Source: Limisphaerales bacterium (GTDB lineage Bacteria > Verrucomicrobiota > Verrucomicrobiia > Limisphaerales > UBA1100). Taken from it: a stretch of DNA of 64,000 nucleotides. Below, in pieces: positions 45,268-53,709 of the stretch. A program made the translations under genes and the position numbers. The notes below the pieces were generated by a model. The model had not been told where the DNA came from. It searched no databases and saw nothing but the letters and a program-made list of their open reading frames with translations. The stretch is from assembly GCA_014382585.1 (NCBI GenBank), contig JACNJL010000044.1, forward strand, positions 43,894 through 107,893, written 5' to 3'. Position 1 is the stretch's first letter; the number at the start of each line of letters is the position of its first letter.

Positions 45268-46482
45268 TCAAACCAACCGCGCTTCCGGAATGGGGATTAA
45301 AAATTTCCCGCCCGAGTCGCGGTACGCTTGCTGCTGCGCGAGGATTTCATTCGCGAAATTCCACGCCAACAATAAAGTGACGTCCGGTGCGCGTTGGGAC
45401 AGTTCCTCGGCGGGGACGATTGGCACGTGCGCACCGGGCATCAGCTTACCGTGCTTGTGCGGGCTGCGATCGGCCACGAAGGCGAGGTCATTGGCCATAA
45501 TGCCACAAAAATTTAATAACGTGCTGCCTTTGGCCGCTGCGCCGTAGGCGGCGAGGGTTTTGCCTTCGGCTTTGAGGGTGGAGATTCGCTCGCGCAACTG
45601 GTCGCGGATGGCTGAGGCGTTGGCGGCGAAATTTTGATAATAACCGAGATTGCCCACGCCCAATTTGTTTTCCTCTGCGCGTAATGCCGTGACGGTTTCA
45701 TCGGCAGCGTGGACATTGTGTCGCACAAAAATACGCAGCGAACCGCCGTGCATCGGCGTGCGCTCGACGCGGATGATGCGGAGTTTGTGGCGGGCGAAGA
45801 TAGGTTCAATGGCGGTTAGGGTGAAATAGAAAACGTGCTCGTGATAAATGGTGTCAAATTCAGTTTGGGCAATCATCTCGGCGGCGTGCGGAAATTCGAG
45901 GATGGCATGGCCTTCGGGGGCGAGCAACGCCGCAAGGCCGGCGACGAAATCGTTGGGGTCGGGAGCGTGGGCGAAGACGTTGTTGGCGAGGATGAGGTCG
46001 GGTTGTTTTTCCGTTGCCAATGCTTGCGCGAGTTTTTTGGTGAAAAAATCCGTGCGCGTTTCCACTCCGTTTTCGCGCGCGACGGTGGCGATGTTTTCGG
46101 CGGGCTCGATGCCGAGGTGCGGTGTGCCCGCCTCAGCGAACTGGCGCAGGAGATAGCCATCGTTGCTGGCGATTTCGACGACATAGCTTGGCGCAAACTC
46201 TTTACGATAGCGCGTGGCGCATTCGGCGGCGTGTTTGACCCACGCATCTGAGTAGGACGAAAAATAAATGTAATCGCTGAACAACTCGACCGGCGGCACA
46301 AGATTGGTGATTTGCAGCAACCAACATTCGGTGCACACGGCGAGGCGCAGGGGGAAGCACGGTTCGGGTTGGGCGAGGTTTTCGGGGGCGAGGAGATTAT
46401 TGGCGAGCGGTTGTTCGCCGAGATCGAGAATCAATTTGCCGGAGCGCGCGGCGCACGAGCGGCATTGGAAGTCCTCCAGCAT
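45268..46482 (-). CDS. NovU/TylCIII-type sugar C-methyltransferase
   Basis: A 404-residue enzyme of the class that adds a methyl branch to 4-keto-6-deoxy sugar nucleotides. The zinc-binding N-terminus has Cys7, Cys10, Cys50 and Cys53 (CRSC, CTEC) and the family stretch LGEQPLANNLL. The SAM region is YVVEIASNDGYLLRQF, EFDTIYHEHVFYFTL is typical, and the C-terminal domain begins with AYGAAAKGSTLLNF. The ATG at 46482 lies two bases after the rfbG stop; the longer frame overlaps rfbG and is rejected. Confidence 0.92.
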   Translation of the reverse strand: MLEDFQCRSCAARSGKLILDLGEQPLANNLLAPENLAQPEPCFPLRLAVCTECWLLQITNLVPPVELFSDYIYFSSYSDAWVKHAAECATRYRKEFAPSYVVEIASNDGYLLRQFAEAGTPHLGIEPAENIATVARENGVETRTDFFTKKLAQALATEKQPDLILANNVFAHAPDPNDFVAGLAALLAPEGHAILEFPHAAEMIAQTEFDTIYHEHVFYFTLTAIEPIFARHKLRIIRVERTPMHGGSLRIFVRHNVHAADETVTALRAEENKLGVGNLGYYQNFAANASAIRDQLRERISTLKAEGKTLAAYGAAAKGSTLLNFCGIMANDLAFVADRSPHKHGKLMPGAHVPIVPAEELSQRAPDVTLLLAWNFANEILAQQQAYRDSGGKFLIPIPEARLV

Positions 46483-46484
46483 TT

Positions 46485-47555
46485 TTATTGGGCCCACGCG
46501 GCGGATGCAGCCGTGGCATCGGCGGTGAACGCTTCGAGCTGAGCAAGGCTGAGGCCGTGAAGATCTTCGGCGTTTACGATGTGCCGTTGGTGATACCAAC
46601 GCGCGGTACGTTGAACGGCGGTGGCGAAATCCCAAACGGGTTGCCAGCCGAGTTGCTCGCGGGCTTTATCGATGGCGAGCGAAAGCGTGGCGGCTTCGTG
46701 CGGGGCGGTTGGATCGGAGGCATCGGTCCATTCGCCGGGCCAATGTTGGAGGAAATTTTCCACGAGTTCGCGCACGGGGCGTTGGGCTTCGGGCGTGGGG
46801 CCGAAGTTGAAGGCGTCGGTGAAAGCATCATCCTCGGCCAAGCGCGCGCCGAGCCAAAGGTAGCCGGACAAACAATCGAGCACGTGCTGCCACGGACGCG
46901 TGGCGGCGGGACTGCGCACGGCGATGGGTTCACCGGCTGCAAGCGAGCGAACGCAATCGGGCACGATGCGGTCGACACCGTAATCGCCGCCGCCAATGAC
47001 ATTGCCGGCGCGGGCGGTGGCGATGCGGCCGTTAAATGCGCGTTGCCAACTGCGGGTCATGATTTCGGTGGCGGCCTTGCTGGCGGAATAAATGTCGTGC
47101 CCGCCGAGTGGATCGGCCTCGGTAAAGGCGCGGGATGAGCCGTCATTTTCATAACACTTGTCGCTGGTGACGACAACGATGGGGCAATCGTTTTTGTTTT
47201 GCCGCAATGCTTCGAGGACGTGGGCGGTGCCGAGGATATTGGTGGTGGCGGTTTCCAGCGGGGCGGCGTACGAACGGCGCACGAGCGGTTGGGCGGCGAG
47301 ATGGAAAACGATGTCGGGCTGCGCGTTGGCGGCGGCTTGTTTGACCAAATCGAAATCGCTGATGTCGCCGATGGTTTCGCTGGCGAAGGTATTGGGCGCG
47401 AGGGTTTCGTGAAGATTGGACGCGGCGTGCGGTGCGAGGGCAAAGCCGTGGACGTTCGCGCCGAGGTCGCGCAACCACAGGCTGAGCCACGCGCCTTTGA
47501 AGCCGGTGTGGCCGGTGACCCACGCGGTTTTGCCGCTGTAAAATTTGCCGAACAT
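46485..47555 (-). CDS. rfbG: CDP-glucose 4,6-dehydratase
   Basis: A 356-residue short-chain dehydrogenase/reductase that makes CDP-4-keto-6-deoxyglucose. The start MFGKFYSGKTAWVTGHTGFK includes the NAD-binding loop GHTGFKG; VVTSDKCYEN and the YSASKAATE catalytic pair are specific for this family. The ATG at 47555 is two bases past the rfbF stop. The C-terminal tail (AQLEAFTADATAASAAWAQ) is slightly longer than usual and Ala-rich. Confidence 0.95.
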   Translation of the reverse strand: MFGKFYSGKTAWVTGHTGFKGAWLSLWLRDLGANVHGFALAPHAASNLHETLAPNTFASETIGDISDFDLVKQAAANAQPDIVFHLAAQPLVRRSYAAPLETATTNILGTAHVLEALRQNKNDCPIVVVTSDKCYENDGSSRAFTEADPLGGHDIYSASKAATEIMTRSWQRAFNGRIATARAGNVIGGGDYGVDRIVPDCVRSLAAGEPIAVRSPAATRPWQHVLDCLSGYLWLGARLAEDDAFTDAFNFGPTPEAQRPVRELVENFLQHWPGEWTDASDPTAPHEAATLSLAIDKAREQLGWQPVWDFATAVQRTARWYHQRHIVNAEDLHGLSLAQLEAFTADATAASAAWAQ

Positions 47556-47557
47556 TC

Positions 47558-48331
47558 CTACCAGATTTTCCACGGTGCAGCGCCGTCGGCCCACAGTGCC
47601 TCGAGTTGTTGCTGCTCGCGATGGGTATCCATACACTGCCAAAAGCCGGTGTGACAATGGGCCTTGAGCTGGCCTTCACTGGCGAGGCGCTCCAATGGCT
47701 CGCGCTCGAGGATGCAGTCGTCGCCGGTCAAATAATCTCCGATGCGTTTGTTGATCACGCAATAGCCGCCGTTGACAAAGCGCGGCTCGCGGTCGGGTTT
47801 TTCGCTGAAGGTGGTGATGGTGCCTTCGTTGATGGACAGCTCGCCAAAACGGCCGGCCGGTTGCACGGCGGTGGCGGTGGCGATCGCGCCGTGGTTTTTG
47901 TGAAACTCAATGGAGGCGTTGAGATCGCTATCGGTCAAGCCGTCGCCGTAGGTGAACAGGAAATCTTCATCGCGCACGTGGGGCAAGGCGCGGGCGAGGC
48001 GACCGCCGGTTTCGGTGGCGGGGCCGGTGTCGAGGAGGGTCACGGTCCAGTCTTCCTCGTCGTGATGGGTGTGGTATTGCACTTCCGGCTCGCGGCCGAG
48101 CTTGAGCGTCACGTCGCTGGTGTGCCAAAGGTAGTTGCGGAAATAATCTTTGATGACCTCGCCTTTATAGCCGAGGCACAGAATGAAATCGCGATGCCCG
48201 TGGTGGGCGTAGGTTTTCATTATGTGCCAGAGAATCGGCCGACCGCCGACGGGCACCATCGGCTTGGGACGATACTCCGTCTCCTCGCGCAATCGCGTGC
48301 CCTGGCCGCCGCATAGGATAACCACCTGCAT
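47558..48331 (-). CDS. rfbF: Glucose-1-phosphate cytidylyltransferase
   Basis: A 257-residue nucleotidyltransferase that makes CDP-glucose from CTP and glucose-1-phosphate. VVILCGGQGTRLREET and EYRPKPMVPVGGRPILWHI are the family signature, and TYGDGLTDSDLNASI holds the metal site. It is the first gene of the twelve-gene polysaccharide operon and has no Shine-Dalgarno sequence before its ATG. Confidence 0.96.
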   Translation of the reverse strand: MQVVILCGGQGTRLREETEYRPKPMVPVGGRPILWHIMKTYAHHGHRDFILCLGYKGEVIKDYFRNYLWHTSDVTLKLGREPEVQYHTHHDEEDWTVTLLDTGPATETGGRLARALPHVRDEDFLFTYGDGLTDSDLNASIEFHKNHGAIATATAVQPAGRFGELSINEGTITTFSEKPDREPRFVNGGYCVINKRIGDYLTGDDCILEREPLERLASEGQLKAHCHTGFWQCMDTHREQQQLEALWADGAAPWKIW

Positions 48332-48337
48332 CGCGGG

Positions 48338-48366
48338 AGGTTAAACGGGATTGGCCCCGCTGCCAA
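48338..48366 (-). promoter_or_regulatory. Weak candidate promoter for the rfbF operon
   Basis: On the minus strand TTGGCA (48366-48361) is followed after 17 bases by TAACCT (48343-48338). The -35 matches five of six consensus bases, the -10 only three. It would place transcription at or near the rfbF ATG itself (48331), implying little or no leader. Confidence 0.25.
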
Positions 48367-48414
48367 CAACCTTCGCTTTGCGCGGGCGGCTGCGATTGCT
48401 ACGCTGCCACGGAC

Positions 48415-49425
48415 GTGCGTGATTTTTTGTTCAACTTGTTTCCGCCGGGCGGGCGGCTGCGGCGCGGGGTGGAGGCGTTGTTGCCGGTGGCGGATGTGTT
48501 GCTGCTGCCGTTCACGCTAGCGGGGGCACTGTTGCTTGGGGCCATCCGGATGGCTGGCGTGGAGCGGTTTCGCGTGGCGCGGTGGGTGTTTCGCAAAACG
48601 CGGGTGTTCCCCGTGCGCGATCATTATTACGAGCCGCTTGTCAATCCCGCGCACCTCACGCGTTCGCTGGAAGAACCGCGCGCGCTGCCGGGCATTAAGT
48701 GGGACGACGCTGAAATGCTCGCCCAACTCGATACCTTTGACTTCAACGACGAACTGCTCGCCATTCCGATGGAGGGCACCGACGGCTTTTTTTACAACAA
48801 CCCCGGCTACGGACGCGGCGATGCGGAGATGCTTTATAATTTTCTGCGCCACCTCAAGCCGCGACGGTTCATCGAAATCGGCTGCGGCATGAGCACGCAT
48901 CTCGCCCAACTCGCCTTTGCCCAAAACGAAAAAGACGGCGCGCCCCCCTGCGAACACACCTGCATCGAGCCCTACGAAAATCCGTGGCTCGAGCAACTCG
49001 ACGTCACCGTCCTGCGCCAACGCGTGGAGGAAGTGAGCCCCGACGTCTTCGCCGGCCTCGCGCCGCGCGACATTGTGTTCATCGATTCCTCGCACATCAT
49101 CCGCCCGCAAGGCGATGTGCTCACCGAATACCTGCAAATCCTCCCGCGCCTCCCCAAAGGCGTGTGGGTGCACGTGCACGACATCGCCACCCCGATGGAT
49201 TACCCCACCCCGCTCATCGTCGACCAAATCAAACTCTGGAACGAACAATACCTCCTCGAAGCCTTTTTAACACACAACCGCGATTGGAAAATCCGTTGGA
49301 TGATGAATCACCTTTTGCACACCCACCCCGAGGCGGTTCATCAAAAATGCCCCATCACCGCCGAGGCGATGACAAAGGGCGAAGGCCCACGTGGCGCGTG
49401 TTTTTGGATGGAGAAGGTGGATTAG
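48415..49425 (+). CDS. Predicted class I SAM-methyltransferase-like protein
   Basis: A 336-residue protein with a Rossmann-type SAM motif (RFIEIGCGMSTHLAQLAFAQ near residue 160) and an acidic second strand (CIEPYENPW), as in the Methyltransf_24 group. DIVFIDSSHIIRPQGDVLTEYL and GVWVHVHDIATPMDYP complete the core. The first 60 residues contain a hydrophobic stretch (LLPFTLAGALLLGAI) that could bind membrane. The start is GTG at 48415. It is divergent from rfbF and converges on the GT4 gene, overlapping it by four bases. Substrate unknown. Confidence 0.75.
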   Translation: MRDFLFNLFPPGGRLRRGVEALLPVADVLLLPFTLAGALLLGAIRMAGVERFRVARWVFRKTRVFPVRDHYYEPLVNPAHLTRSLEEPRALPGIKWDDAEMLAQLDTFDFNDELLAIPMEGTDGFFYNNPGYGRGDAEMLYNFLRHLKPRRFIEIGCGMSTHLAQLAFAQNEKDGAPPCEHTCIEPYENPWLEQLDVTVLRQRVEEVSPDVFAGLAPRDIVFIDSSHIIRPQGDVLTEYLQILPRLPKGVWVHVHDIATPMDYPTPLIVDQIKLWNEQYLLEAFLTHNRDWKIRWMMNHLLHTHPEAVHQKCPITAEAMTKGEGPRGACFWMEKVD

Positions 49426-50600
49426 ATTTCCGTCAATCGGCGGAATTGGTGCACGAATGTTTCGGGCAAGAATTTTTCGCGGAAACTTTTCTCGGTTTCA
49501 CGTTCTTCATCGGTCAACAAATGGCGTCCCTCCATCGCGGCCCGCAGGGTATTGATAAGATTTTCGATGGCGGTTGCATCGTCCGTGCGGATTTTGGTGG
49601 AGTGGGCCAGCGGATAACCGTTAACCACTTCGGGGATGGCACCGGATTGGCTGGCGACGATGGCGCGTTCCAAGAGGCGGGCTTCGAGAGCGGTGCGACA
49701 GAGACTTTCTTCCACGCGGGAGGGACAGACGACGAGGTCGTGTTGGGAAATTAATTTTGGTACATCGACGTGGGCGACGTGTTGAAGCAGATGAATGTTG
49801 TCGCCCGTGGCGCGTTCCACTTCGGGGCGCAGCGGGCCGTCCATTCCGAGGATGGAAAGAGTGGCGTGGGGTTGGAGTTTGCGCCACGCGGCAAGGAGGA
49901 GGTCGATGCCTTTCTCGGCAGACAAGCGACCGTAAAATAAAACCTTCGCGGGGCCATCGGTCGCGACTGCCCGTGATGGGGGTCGTAAAAAATAATCTTC
50001 CACGGGCTGATACAGCGTGGTGAATTTGTCATCATCATTCCCATCGCCCGCGAAGGCGCGGCAGCGATCGGTGATGAAATCGGAAACACCGGCCACGCGC
50101 GTGCTGGCGGCGAGGGCTTTTTTCCACGGAGCATCGCGGCCGCGCAGCCACACGTTGATCAAAGGTGCAAGCTTGGCGCGGGTGGCGGTGGCGTCCATTC
50201 GTTTGGGGACGACTTCCTGGCACCACGTGAAGAGCGGTTTGTCGGCAGCATCGGCGAGGGCATGCGCGAGGACGATCGCGTTCATATCCGGGCAGAAAAT
50301 CGCATCGTAATTTTCCGGGCGCACCCCGGCGTTTTGAGCGGCGCGGAAGAGTGATCGGTCGAGCATCCGGTTTGGTAGAAATAAAATGGTACGCTTAAAC
50401 GCCTGCGCGTTTTGCGAACACCAGCGCGGCAGGGTGATGCGGTGCATTCCCGGCTCACCCCGATCCGGCCCGCCGGCGAGGCACAGCACCTCCACCTCCC
50501 ACCCCGCGCACCGCCGCAACAACGCCGCCGCCTCACGCGCGACCATCTCGGCCCCGCCGTGGTCGTGCTCATAAAAAAATGAAACCAGCAGGAGGCGCAT
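49422..50600 (-). CDS. Glycosyltransferase family 4
   Basis: A 392-residue GT-B transferase. N-terminal RLLLVSFFYEHDHGGAEMVA contains the usual Gly-rich turn, and the C-terminal donor site has LFYGRLSAEKGIDLLLAAW and VVCPSRVEESLCRTALEARL. The ATG at 50600 overlaps the upstream methyltransferase stop by one base. With the two genes upstream it forms a three-gene set for glycan assembly. Confidence 0.9.
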   Translation of the reverse strand: MRLLLVSFFYEHDHGGAEMVAREAAALLRRCAGWEVEVLCLAGGPDRGEPGMHRITLPRWCSQNAQAFKRTILFLPNRMLDRSLFRAAQNAGVRPENYDAIFCPDMNAIVLAHALADAADKPLFTWCQEVVPKRMDATATRAKLAPLINVWLRGRDAPWKKALAASTRVAGVSDFITDRCRAFAGDGNDDDKFTTLYQPVEDYFLRPPSRAVATDGPAKVLFYGRLSAEKGIDLLLAAWRKLQPHATLSILGMDGPLRPEVERATGDNIHLLQHVAHVDVPKLISQHDLVVCPSRVEESLCRTALEARLLERAIVASQSGAIPEVVNGYPLAHSTKIRTDDATAIENLINTLRAAMEGRHLLTDEERETEKSFREKFLPETFVHQFRRLTEI

Positions 50601-51319
50601 TAGGTTGTTGGTGAAAATTCCGCCACCCACAGGCCGTTGGCGTAGGGGAACGGGTGGCCATATTTTGTGCCGACGGCTTCGGTTTGTGAGGCTTCGCGCC
50701 ATTCGCGGCGGCGATGGCGCAGGAGGAAATGCGCTTGGTTGGCGGCGAGTTTGTTGTTGGCGATGAGTTCGTCCAAGGCGGGATTGTACCCGAGCGGCAC
50801 GGTGATGACGAGGCGTCCATCGGGCGCGAGCAACGCGCGGCAGGCGGCGATGGCGGCTTGGATTTTTTCCTGGGAATCGCCGCCATCATCATCGAAGCCG
50901 ATGTGTTCAAAGGTGGAAATGGAAAGGATGACCGCGAATCGCTCGTCAGTTTCCCATTCGGTGATGTCTTCGTTAATGACATTTGGAGCGGTTTCGTATT
51001 TGTCGATGACAGTGTGAGTATGCGGGCCGTAATGGCCGAGAACGTTTCCGATTTCCAAAATCGGGCCGTCGGTTTGGGCGAGGTGCCAACGGGCGATTGG
51101 GATTTCGGCGCAGCGTTCGTTGCTCCACGTGACGTTGTAGTTTTCGTAAACGCATAGGAGGCGTTCGTCGCGATAATCAAATTCCCGCGGGCGGAGGAAG
51201 GGCCGCACGATCGGCGAGGCGAGTTTGCGCAGGGGGAGCAGAAAAATTTCACGCCAGCCAAAGCGCTTGGCGAACCATCGCACTTTGCCGGTGAGGCCGC
51301 TGTAAAGATGAGCGCTCAT
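50600..51319 (-). CDS. SAM-dependent methyltransferase-like protein
   Basis: A 239-residue protein with a methyltransferase-like core: GPILEIGNVLGHYGP as the SAM loop, AVILSISTFEHIGFDDDGG as motif post-II and DGRLVITVPLGYNP as motif III. The N-terminal 40 residues are basic and hydrophobic (VRWFAKRFGWREIFLLPLRKL), suggesting peripheral membrane binding. It overlaps the GT4 gene upstream by four bases and the one downstream by one base. Substrate unknown. Confidence 0.75.
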   Translation of the reverse strand: MSAHLYSGLTGKVRWFAKRFGWREIFLLPLRKLASPIVRPFLRPREFDYRDERLLCVYENYNVTWSNERCAEIPIARWHLAQTDGPILEIGNVLGHYGPHTHTVIDKYETAPNVINEDITEWETDERFAVILSISTFEHIGFDDDGGDSQEKIQAAIAACRALLAPDGRLVITVPLGYNPALDELIANNKLAANQAHFLLRHRRREWREASQTEAVGTKYGHPFPYANGLWVAEFSPTT

Positions 51320-52470
51320 TCGTCGTCGTCATCAATATCGGATTCGTCGTCGTCATCGCCCCAATCCATTTCACCGCCGTTTGCCCAGGCTTCGAGTTGG
51401 TCGCAGGCGGCGGGGAGCACTTGATCCCAATGAAATTCCTTGGCGCGGTCGCGGGCGGCGATGCGCCAATCCTGATACGCGCCGTCGTGGCATTGCACGT
51501 CGGCGATCATCGCGGCGAGTGCGGTGGGGGATTCTTCGTCGGTCACGAGGCCGGTTTGGCGGTGCAAGGTGGATTCCACCAAACCGGGCGTGGGATACAC
51601 AATGGCCGGCGTGCCGAGAGCGTTGGCCTCGATGACGTTGAGCCCCCAACCTTCGCGCAGAGAAGTGTGCAGCAAAAAATGGGCGTCGCGCAGGGCGGCA
51701 TCTTTTTCGGCCTCGGGCAGTGGGCCGCAAAATTCAACGTGGTCTTCGACTTTTAACTCAGCGGCCAACCGGCGCAGCGCGGGTTCTTCCTGACCTTGAC
51801 CGACGATTTTTAATTTCGCTTCCACTTCGTGTTCGCCAAGCAAACTCCACAACGCGGCGATGGCGTGATCCACTTGTTTGTTGGGCGCGAGGCGGGAGAC
51901 GGTGATGAGCTGCAGCGGTTCATCGAGTTCCTTTTCCGGCAACGTCTCCAGCGCGCGGGTGTCCACGCCGTAAGGAATTTGCGTCACGGAATCAATGCCT
52001 TGTTCGTGCAACAGATCGCGCGTGTAAGTGCTCGCAGTCCAAAACGGCACGTCGCGATATTGGCGCAGCGTGAGGCCTTCCTGCCAACTCCCGATGCGGC
52101 TGAGTGGCCACGGATAAAACGCTTTCCAAATCGGGCCGAGCACTTCGTGAATGTAGGCGACGCATTTGTCGGTGCACCAAATGGGCGCGTACCACGGGAT
52201 GCCGTGGTGCTGATCGATGACGAGATCGAAGGGCTTTTGCGTGGCGTGCCATTTGCGCGCGGCCATCCACGCGGTGAATTTGCCGCCACCGCGAATGACG
52301 TCAATCCCGTCAATGACCTCCGCCGGATCGCCTCCGTCAAATTCATTGGCAAACCACGTGACCTCGTGGCCGCGCTGCACCAAGCCGCGCAGATAAGCGT
52401 GGGTCACGCGCTCGGCGCCGCCGGCGAGTGGGTTGCGCGGGTCGCGCCAGTTGAGCATTAAAAATCGCAC
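51316..52470 (-). CDS. Glycosyltransferase family 4 with acidic C-terminal tail
   Basis: A 384-residue GT-B transferase. MLNWRDPRNPLAGGAERVTH at the N-terminus and TVSRLAPNKQVDHAIAAL with HTSLREGWGLNVIEANALG at the donor site are family motifs. The last 20 residues are almost entirely Asp/Glu, an odd addition that may interact with a basic partner. The start is GTG at 52470; an ATG four codons later (52458) is possible. It begins a three-gene transcript with no Shine-Dalgarno sequence. Confidence 0.9.
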   Translation of the reverse strand: MRFLMLNWRDPRNPLAGGAERVTHAYLRGLVQRGHEVTWFANEFDGGDPAEVIDGIDVIRGGGKFTAWMAARKWHATQKPFDLVIDQHHGIPWYAPIWCTDKCVAYIHEVLGPIWKAFYPWPLSRIGSWQEGLTLRQYRDVPFWTASTYTRDLLHEQGIDSVTQIPYGVDTRALETLPEKELDEPLQLITVSRLAPNKQVDHAIAALWSLLGEHEVEAKLKIVGQGQEEPALRRLAAELKVEDHVEFCGPLPEAEKDAALRDAHFLLHTSLREGWGLNVIEANALGTPAIVYPTPGLVESTLHRQTGLVTDEESPTALAAMIADVQCHDGAYQDWRIAARDRAKEFHWDQVLPAACDQLEAWANGGEMDWGDDDDESDIDDDDE

Positions 52471-52556
52471 GCGGCGCAGTCTTCACCGTGGCGGGCGGGC
52501 GCGGCAATGAAAAAGCCCTTTGACCCGCGCGTCCATTTACCGAAAGATGAGCCCGC

Positions 52557-52641
52557 GCGCGAGTGGCGGAATTGGTAGACGCGCCGGATTTAGGTTCCGG
52601 TCTCGCAAGGGGTGGAGGTTCGAGTCCTCTCTCGCGTACCA
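52557..52641 (+). tRNA. trnL: tRNA-Leu (anticodon UAG)
   Basis: An 85-base class II tRNA. The acceptor arms GCGCGAG and CTCGCGT pair with a G-U first pair; the anticodon stem CCGGA/TCCGG encloses loop TTTAGGT with anticodon TAG; a 13-base variable arm follows, then the T arm with TTCGAGT. CCA is encoded at 52639-52641. Seven T residues directly after CCA may end transcription. Confidence 0.97.
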
Positions 52642-52673
52642 TTTTTTTGTTCACCGCGACTGCGATGAACCCC

Positions 52674-53636
52674 TTAATTCTTTGCAGCGAGGAGTTTTTT
52701 CAAAGCCGCTTCCATTTCGGGGACACTGAAACCGCGCGGGCCGCGCCCGCCTTGGTAAGCAATGCGGGCATCGGGGCCGATGATGTACAAGCGATCCGGA
52801 AACCCATCGAAAGCGCGCATCACGGAATTGTCGATGTCATCCACGAGCAGCGGAATGGTAAGATTCAAACCGGCTGAGCAGGCGGTGGCCACTTCCTTGC
52901 GGGCCAAAAAAGTCTTGGGCTGCTCAATCTGCACGTGGCGCGCGGGGCGACTGGAATCGGTGGGATGAGCCTCGCGGATGTACACCCAAACGAAGTCGGC
53001 TTGTTTACCAAAAGTTTCGTAAACTTTTTGGAGGCGCCCGGCCTCACGCGAAAAGGGGCCTCACGTGTAAGATCCAAACACCACGACGGTGTGGCGCTTG
53101 ATTTTTGAAAAATCCAGCACGCGATCACCCGCCATAAATTGTGCGGAAACCTTGGGAGCAAGCGACCCCACTTGCACTCCGACACCGCCACCACCAATTG
53201 GCCGTTGACCTTGGCCGAAAAACCGTGCCCATTCTTCCAGCGTCACGTGACCGTCGGCTTGGGTGTCGGCTTTGTTGAAATCCGCCGCCTGCAGCAAGGT
53301 CGTCCATTCCTTGGCGGAAATTTTTTGATCCGCATTTGAATCGAGCCCGCGAAATAATTCCTGCGCCGCATCTCCACCACCGCCCTGCCCCGGACGTCGA
53401 CCGCCCTGTTGCATTCGTGCGCGGCGCATGGCTTCCATTTCGGGTTGGGTGAGGAATCCGTTTTTGTCTTTGTCGAATTGGTCGAAGAAATTTTTTGGCC
53501 CGGGAAATTCCGCGCGCGAAAATTTGCCGTCGCCATTGGCATCCATCCGCTGACGAAACCCGCCCGCACCATTTTGCCGCGTTTGTGCCGGCAACAAGCC
53601 CGCGCTCAATATCAGTAGAACTCCAATTGCACGCAT
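52674..53636 (-). CDS. Probable selenoprotein: four EF-hands fused to an iodothyronine-deiodinase-like domain (in-frame UGA)
   Basis: The frame from ATG 53636 is open for 320 codons apart from one UGA at codon 192. A signal peptide (about 1-18) is followed by four 12-residue EF-hand loops at 32-43, 55-66, 99-110 and 124-135, each starting with Asp and ending with Glu. Residues 155-320 match the deiodinase/redoxin family: VVVFGSYT, then UGA, then GPFSREAGR, and later FVWVYIREAHPTD and PLLVDDIDNSVMRAFDG. The UGA falls exactly on the catalytic Sec/Cys position, so readthrough with selenocysteine is likely. The segment after UGA has no start-like features of its own. Calcium binding is expected from the EF-hands; the redox substrate is unknown. 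Confidence 0.85.
53031..53063 (-). promoter_or_regulatory. Candidate bacterial SECIS hairpin with its UGA codon
   Basis: The UGA codon is at 53063-53061. On the mRNA a hairpin GAGGC-CGGGC-GCCTC (53045-53031) starts 15 bases after the UGA, with its apical loop 20 bases after it and guanines in that loop. This agrees with the known bacterial pattern of a short stem, a G near the start of the loop and a loop 16-37 bases downstream. The hairpin is only five pairs long, so the evidence is moderate. Confidence 0.55.
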
Positions 53637-53709
53637 CACCCCATTGGACGTCGCTCCGCCTGAGTTGGATACATCCAATTTGCGCCCTTAACAGCCCGAC
53701 CCTACGTGC

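Noticed and set aside
52343..52654. Minus-strand open frame of 103 codons across the tRNA-Leu gene
   Set aside because: It is antisense to the tRNA and to the start of the glycosyltransferase gene. The RERGLEPPPLARPEP-type product is a well-known artefact of translating the reverse strand of tRNA genes.
52674..53678. Interpretation of the deiodinase-like gene as a pseudogene split by a stop codon
   Set aside because: There is only one stop, it is UGA, it falls on the catalytic Sec/Cys position, the frame is otherwise intact and a hairpin follows. A random nonsense mutation at exactly this codon is unlikely, though not excluded.
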